Origin: an uncultured Collinsella sp.
GTDB lineage: Bacteria; Actinomycetota; Coriobacteriia; Coriobacteriales; Coriobacteriaceae
DNA: 24,115 bases
Reading direction: 5' to 3'
Assembly: GCA_900545075.1 (NCBI GenBank)
Contig: UQXT01000025.1
Span: forward strand, 1 to 24,115
This document shows, piece by piece, positions 22,229 to 24,115 of this stretch. The position numbers were made by a program, and so were the translations under genes. The notes beneath the pieces are model-generated. The model saw nothing but the letters and a program-made list of their open reading frames with translations. It made no database searches and was not told the origin of the DNA. Every line of letters begins with the position of its first letter. Positions within the stretch are counted from its first letter, which is position 1.

Positions 22229-24115
22229 GACGCTCACCTCCCTTCGCATTCGCCTTGCGACGAATGTACATCCAGGCTGCAGCAGCGCAAAGCACCGCCG
22301 CGCCGGCAAGGTACGTCAGCGTGACGCCCGACATACCAGAAAGGGGCAAAGAGGTGGAGTAGGTGTTGGTGAAGGTGGGAAGGCTTTGGCCAGCGCTGGT
22401 GTCCTCACCGTATTTAAGCGGTTGCTGCTTATCAGCGGAAATCTCTTTGCCCTTGGCATTGAAAATCTTGGTGTAAGACACTTCGCACTTAATCGTCTTA
22501 TCAGACTGATCAGTTGCTTTGACCGTAATCTTGTAGACCGACTTGTCGTACGTGTAGTTCGTGAACGGTGCGGTCGGCGGCTGTTCGCGGACGTAATAGG
22601 TGAAGGTATTGCTTGCACCACGGCCGGTGGAGTCAGACTCGAGCTTGTTTAGCTTATCGAGTGTGTACTCAATCTTGTCGACGAAGCTCAGGGTCTGGGA
22701 CTTCTTGTCGCCAGCCTTCGTATTAACCGTCTCAGCGTTATTAAAGTCCTCGTTATCCGCAAACTCGAGCGTAAACTCCTTCATCTCGCCACCCTTAACG
22801 ACCTTAGTCGCCTTAGGAGTCCAGGAGCCGTACGAGTTGTACGGAGTGTATTCGTTAGTGAAAGTCACCGAGCTATCTTCACAGGCAATTGGATAATAGC
22901 CATCTCTATTCTGCACATTGTCCCATGAATTTGTGACACTCCACGCCCCAGATGACTTGTCGAGTTCACGCTTGGTCACATTGACGTTTTCAATCGTGTA
23001 GTTATGGATGTTGAGGGGTATCTGCCTGTTCGGGTTTTCTTTTGTCGGAACAGTCATGAGCTCGGTCTTTGTATCCTTAACCGATGCCACAATCTCATAC
23101 ACAGCAGAGTCATATGTGATGTCGGAGTCCTCGCCGGTATCTTCGACCAAGTAGTATGTGATTTTGTCAGCCGTACCGCTTGCTGCGAACTGTTCACCAA
23201 GCTCAAACGTGATGTTGCCGCTTGCATCATTATTTGCAGTTCCCACCTCAGCGCAAGCGTCGCGATTGAATTTCCCATTAACGAAAGGATCTTCCGAATC
23301 CTTGCGGTAGACCATAAAGGTGAACTCATTCCCAGTGAGCGTTTTGTTCTTATCAGTCTGCGAATCGATTAGCTTCTTGGTCGCCTTCAGCTTAAGGCTC
23401 GGGTAGACATACGTATCCGCAGGCTGACCCAAGTACAGATCGCCATTCGACATGATGCCACCGCCATGATCCCAGGAATAATTTCCGGTGATGAAGGTTG
23501 TCGCAGCTTTCTGCGCAGCCGTCGCCTCATCGCTTCCGGCTTGAACACCCGAAGTCAATCCTATGCTTTGATAAATCTGCACACCGCCATTGGCGGGAAT
23601 ATCAATCGGCTCCTTGAGCTCTTTACTTCCCGAATACTGGGCATCTCCGCCGCCGAGCATCTTGCCGATTACTGCCGCAATCGGATCCGTATGGCCCTTC
23701 TTTGCCGCAAGGAAGAAATCGACATGACCGTGCTTGCGAAACACCTCCGATTCGTATGCATCTCTATCTTCAGTCTTTTCACCACCACCACCTGAAAGAT
23801 GGGGTTTAGCTTCATTGCCGGTATTTTTCTCCTTGTTGTAAACATTTTCTTTATTAAAATGATTATCATCATGCTCTTCGCCGGCAGACGAATTGCCAAA
23901 GATTGCCGTGCCCTCAGTGCTCGTTACCAACGTCTTGCCCGTGGGGCAGACTGCAACGCCGCCGCCGTAGCCGCCAGCTGTATTGGCGCTAATGTACGAG
24001 TTGTACACAAAGAGCCTGCCAGCATTAGATGCTGCAACATTCGAATCACCCTGAACAAAGATGCCGCCGCCGCCCCAGTCAAAGCGAGACATGCAGTGGT
24101 TATTAGTGATGTAGA
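22221..24115 (-). CDS. Large LPXTG-type adhesin with beta-helix and pilin isopeptide domains (5' end outside window)
   Basis: At least 630 residues are visible and the frame stays open to the window edge, so the ATG at 24092 is internal. The first visible part (WGGGGIFVQGDSNVAASN, NTAGGYGGGVAV, later WDHGGGIMSNGDLYLG) has the Gly-rich turns of a right-handed parallel beta-helix. Two FctA/Spy0128-like isopeptide-linkage domains follow; the first holds FTFMVYRKD...GNITFELGEQF...YYLVEDTGEDSDITYDSAVYEI, the second FTLEFADNEDF...YYVREQPP...YTYDKSVYKI. The sorting signal LPLSG precedes a hydrophobic helix and a basic tail. Position upstream of two pilins fits a tip adhesin. The signal peptide and operon promoter are outside the window. 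Confidence 0.9.
   Translation of the reverse strand, partial: YITNNHCMSRFDWGGGGIFVQGDSNVAASNAGRLFVYNSYISANTAGGYGGGVAVCPTGKTLVTSTEGTAIFGNSSAGEEHDDNHFNKENVYNKEKNTGNEAKPHLSGGGGEKTEDRDAYESEVFRKHGHVDFFLAAKKGHTDPIAAVIGKMLGGGDAQYSGSKELKEPIDIPANGGVQIYQSIGLTSGVQAGSDEATAAQKAATTFITGNYSWDHGGGIMSNGDLYLGQPADTYVYPSLKLKATKKLIDSQTDKNKTLTGNEFTFMVYRKDSEDPFVNGKFNRDACAEVGTANNDASGNITFELGEQFAASGTADKITYYLVEDTGEDSDITYDSAVYEIVASVKDTKTELMTVPTKENPNRQIPLNIHNYTIENVNVTKRELDKSSGAWSVTNSWDNVQNRDGYYPIACEDSSVTFTNEYTPYNSYGSWTPKATKVVKGGEMKEFTLEFADNEDFNNAETVNTKAGDKKSQTLSFVDKIEYTLDKLNKLESDSTGRGASNTFTYYVREQPPTAPFTNYTYDKSVYKITVKATDQSDKTIKCEVSYTKIFNAKGKEISADKQQPLKYGEDTSAGQSLPTFTNTYSTSLPLSGMSGVTLTYLAGAAVLCAAAAWMYIRRKANAKGGERRE

Noticed and set aside
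24090..24092. ATG as start of the adhesin
   Set aside because: The frame continues upstream to the window edge with beta-helix-like sequence, and no signal peptide follows this ATG.

Overview
The window looks like a chromosomal segment of a high-GC Gram-positive gut actinobacterium of the class Coriobacteriia, most likely Collinsella. This is an inference. It rests on the high GC content, the tRNA-dependent amidotransferase operon gatCAB, the tmRNA sequence, an LPXTG-type sortase pilus operon, the many AAA-type LuxR/SARP-like regulators known from this group, and several families of structured intergenic repeats. Nearly every gene lies on the minus strand, so the window reads from right to left.

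Left part (1-8500). A large AAA-type transcriptional regulator runs off the left edge. It is followed by an amino-sugar and phosphotransferase cluster: nagB, a free-standing glucose-type PTS IIA protein and glmM. Next come the ribosomal operon rplM-rpsI with a good promoter and terminator, a patatin-like phospholipase, a tandem array of 62-bp dyad repeats, and tmRNA (ssrA) with its terminator. The tmRNA T-arm has a 17-bp inverted copy just beyond that terminator.

Middle part (8500-17040). One plus-strand gene of unknown function faces a RelB/DinJ-like antitoxin plus PIN toxin pair. A metal-type P-type ATPase without a CPC motif follows, preceded by a short membrane-anchored protein in the same transcript. 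A repeat-rich stretch contains a MITE-like element and a 141-bp giant hairpin. Then comes gatC-gatA-gatB, joined by two TAATG start/stop overlaps. A second repeat-rich stretch separates gatC from the sortase.

Right part (17041-24115). This is a sortase-assembled pilus locus. In transcription order it has a large beta-helix adhesin (5' end outside the window), a minor pilin, a major pilin with a terminator, a short cationic membrane peptide, and a class C sortase. Three different sorting motifs occur: LPLSG, MPLTG and LPLTG.

The best candidate for an undescribed system lies between the major pilin and the sortase. A 50-residue single-pass, Arg/Lys-tailed peptide with a strong ribosome binding site is convergent with a plus-strand RNA of about 97 nt. 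That RNA has a -10 box, an operator-like dyad and its own terminator, and the peptide's stop codon sits in the terminator tail. This layout matches a type I toxin-antitoxin module.
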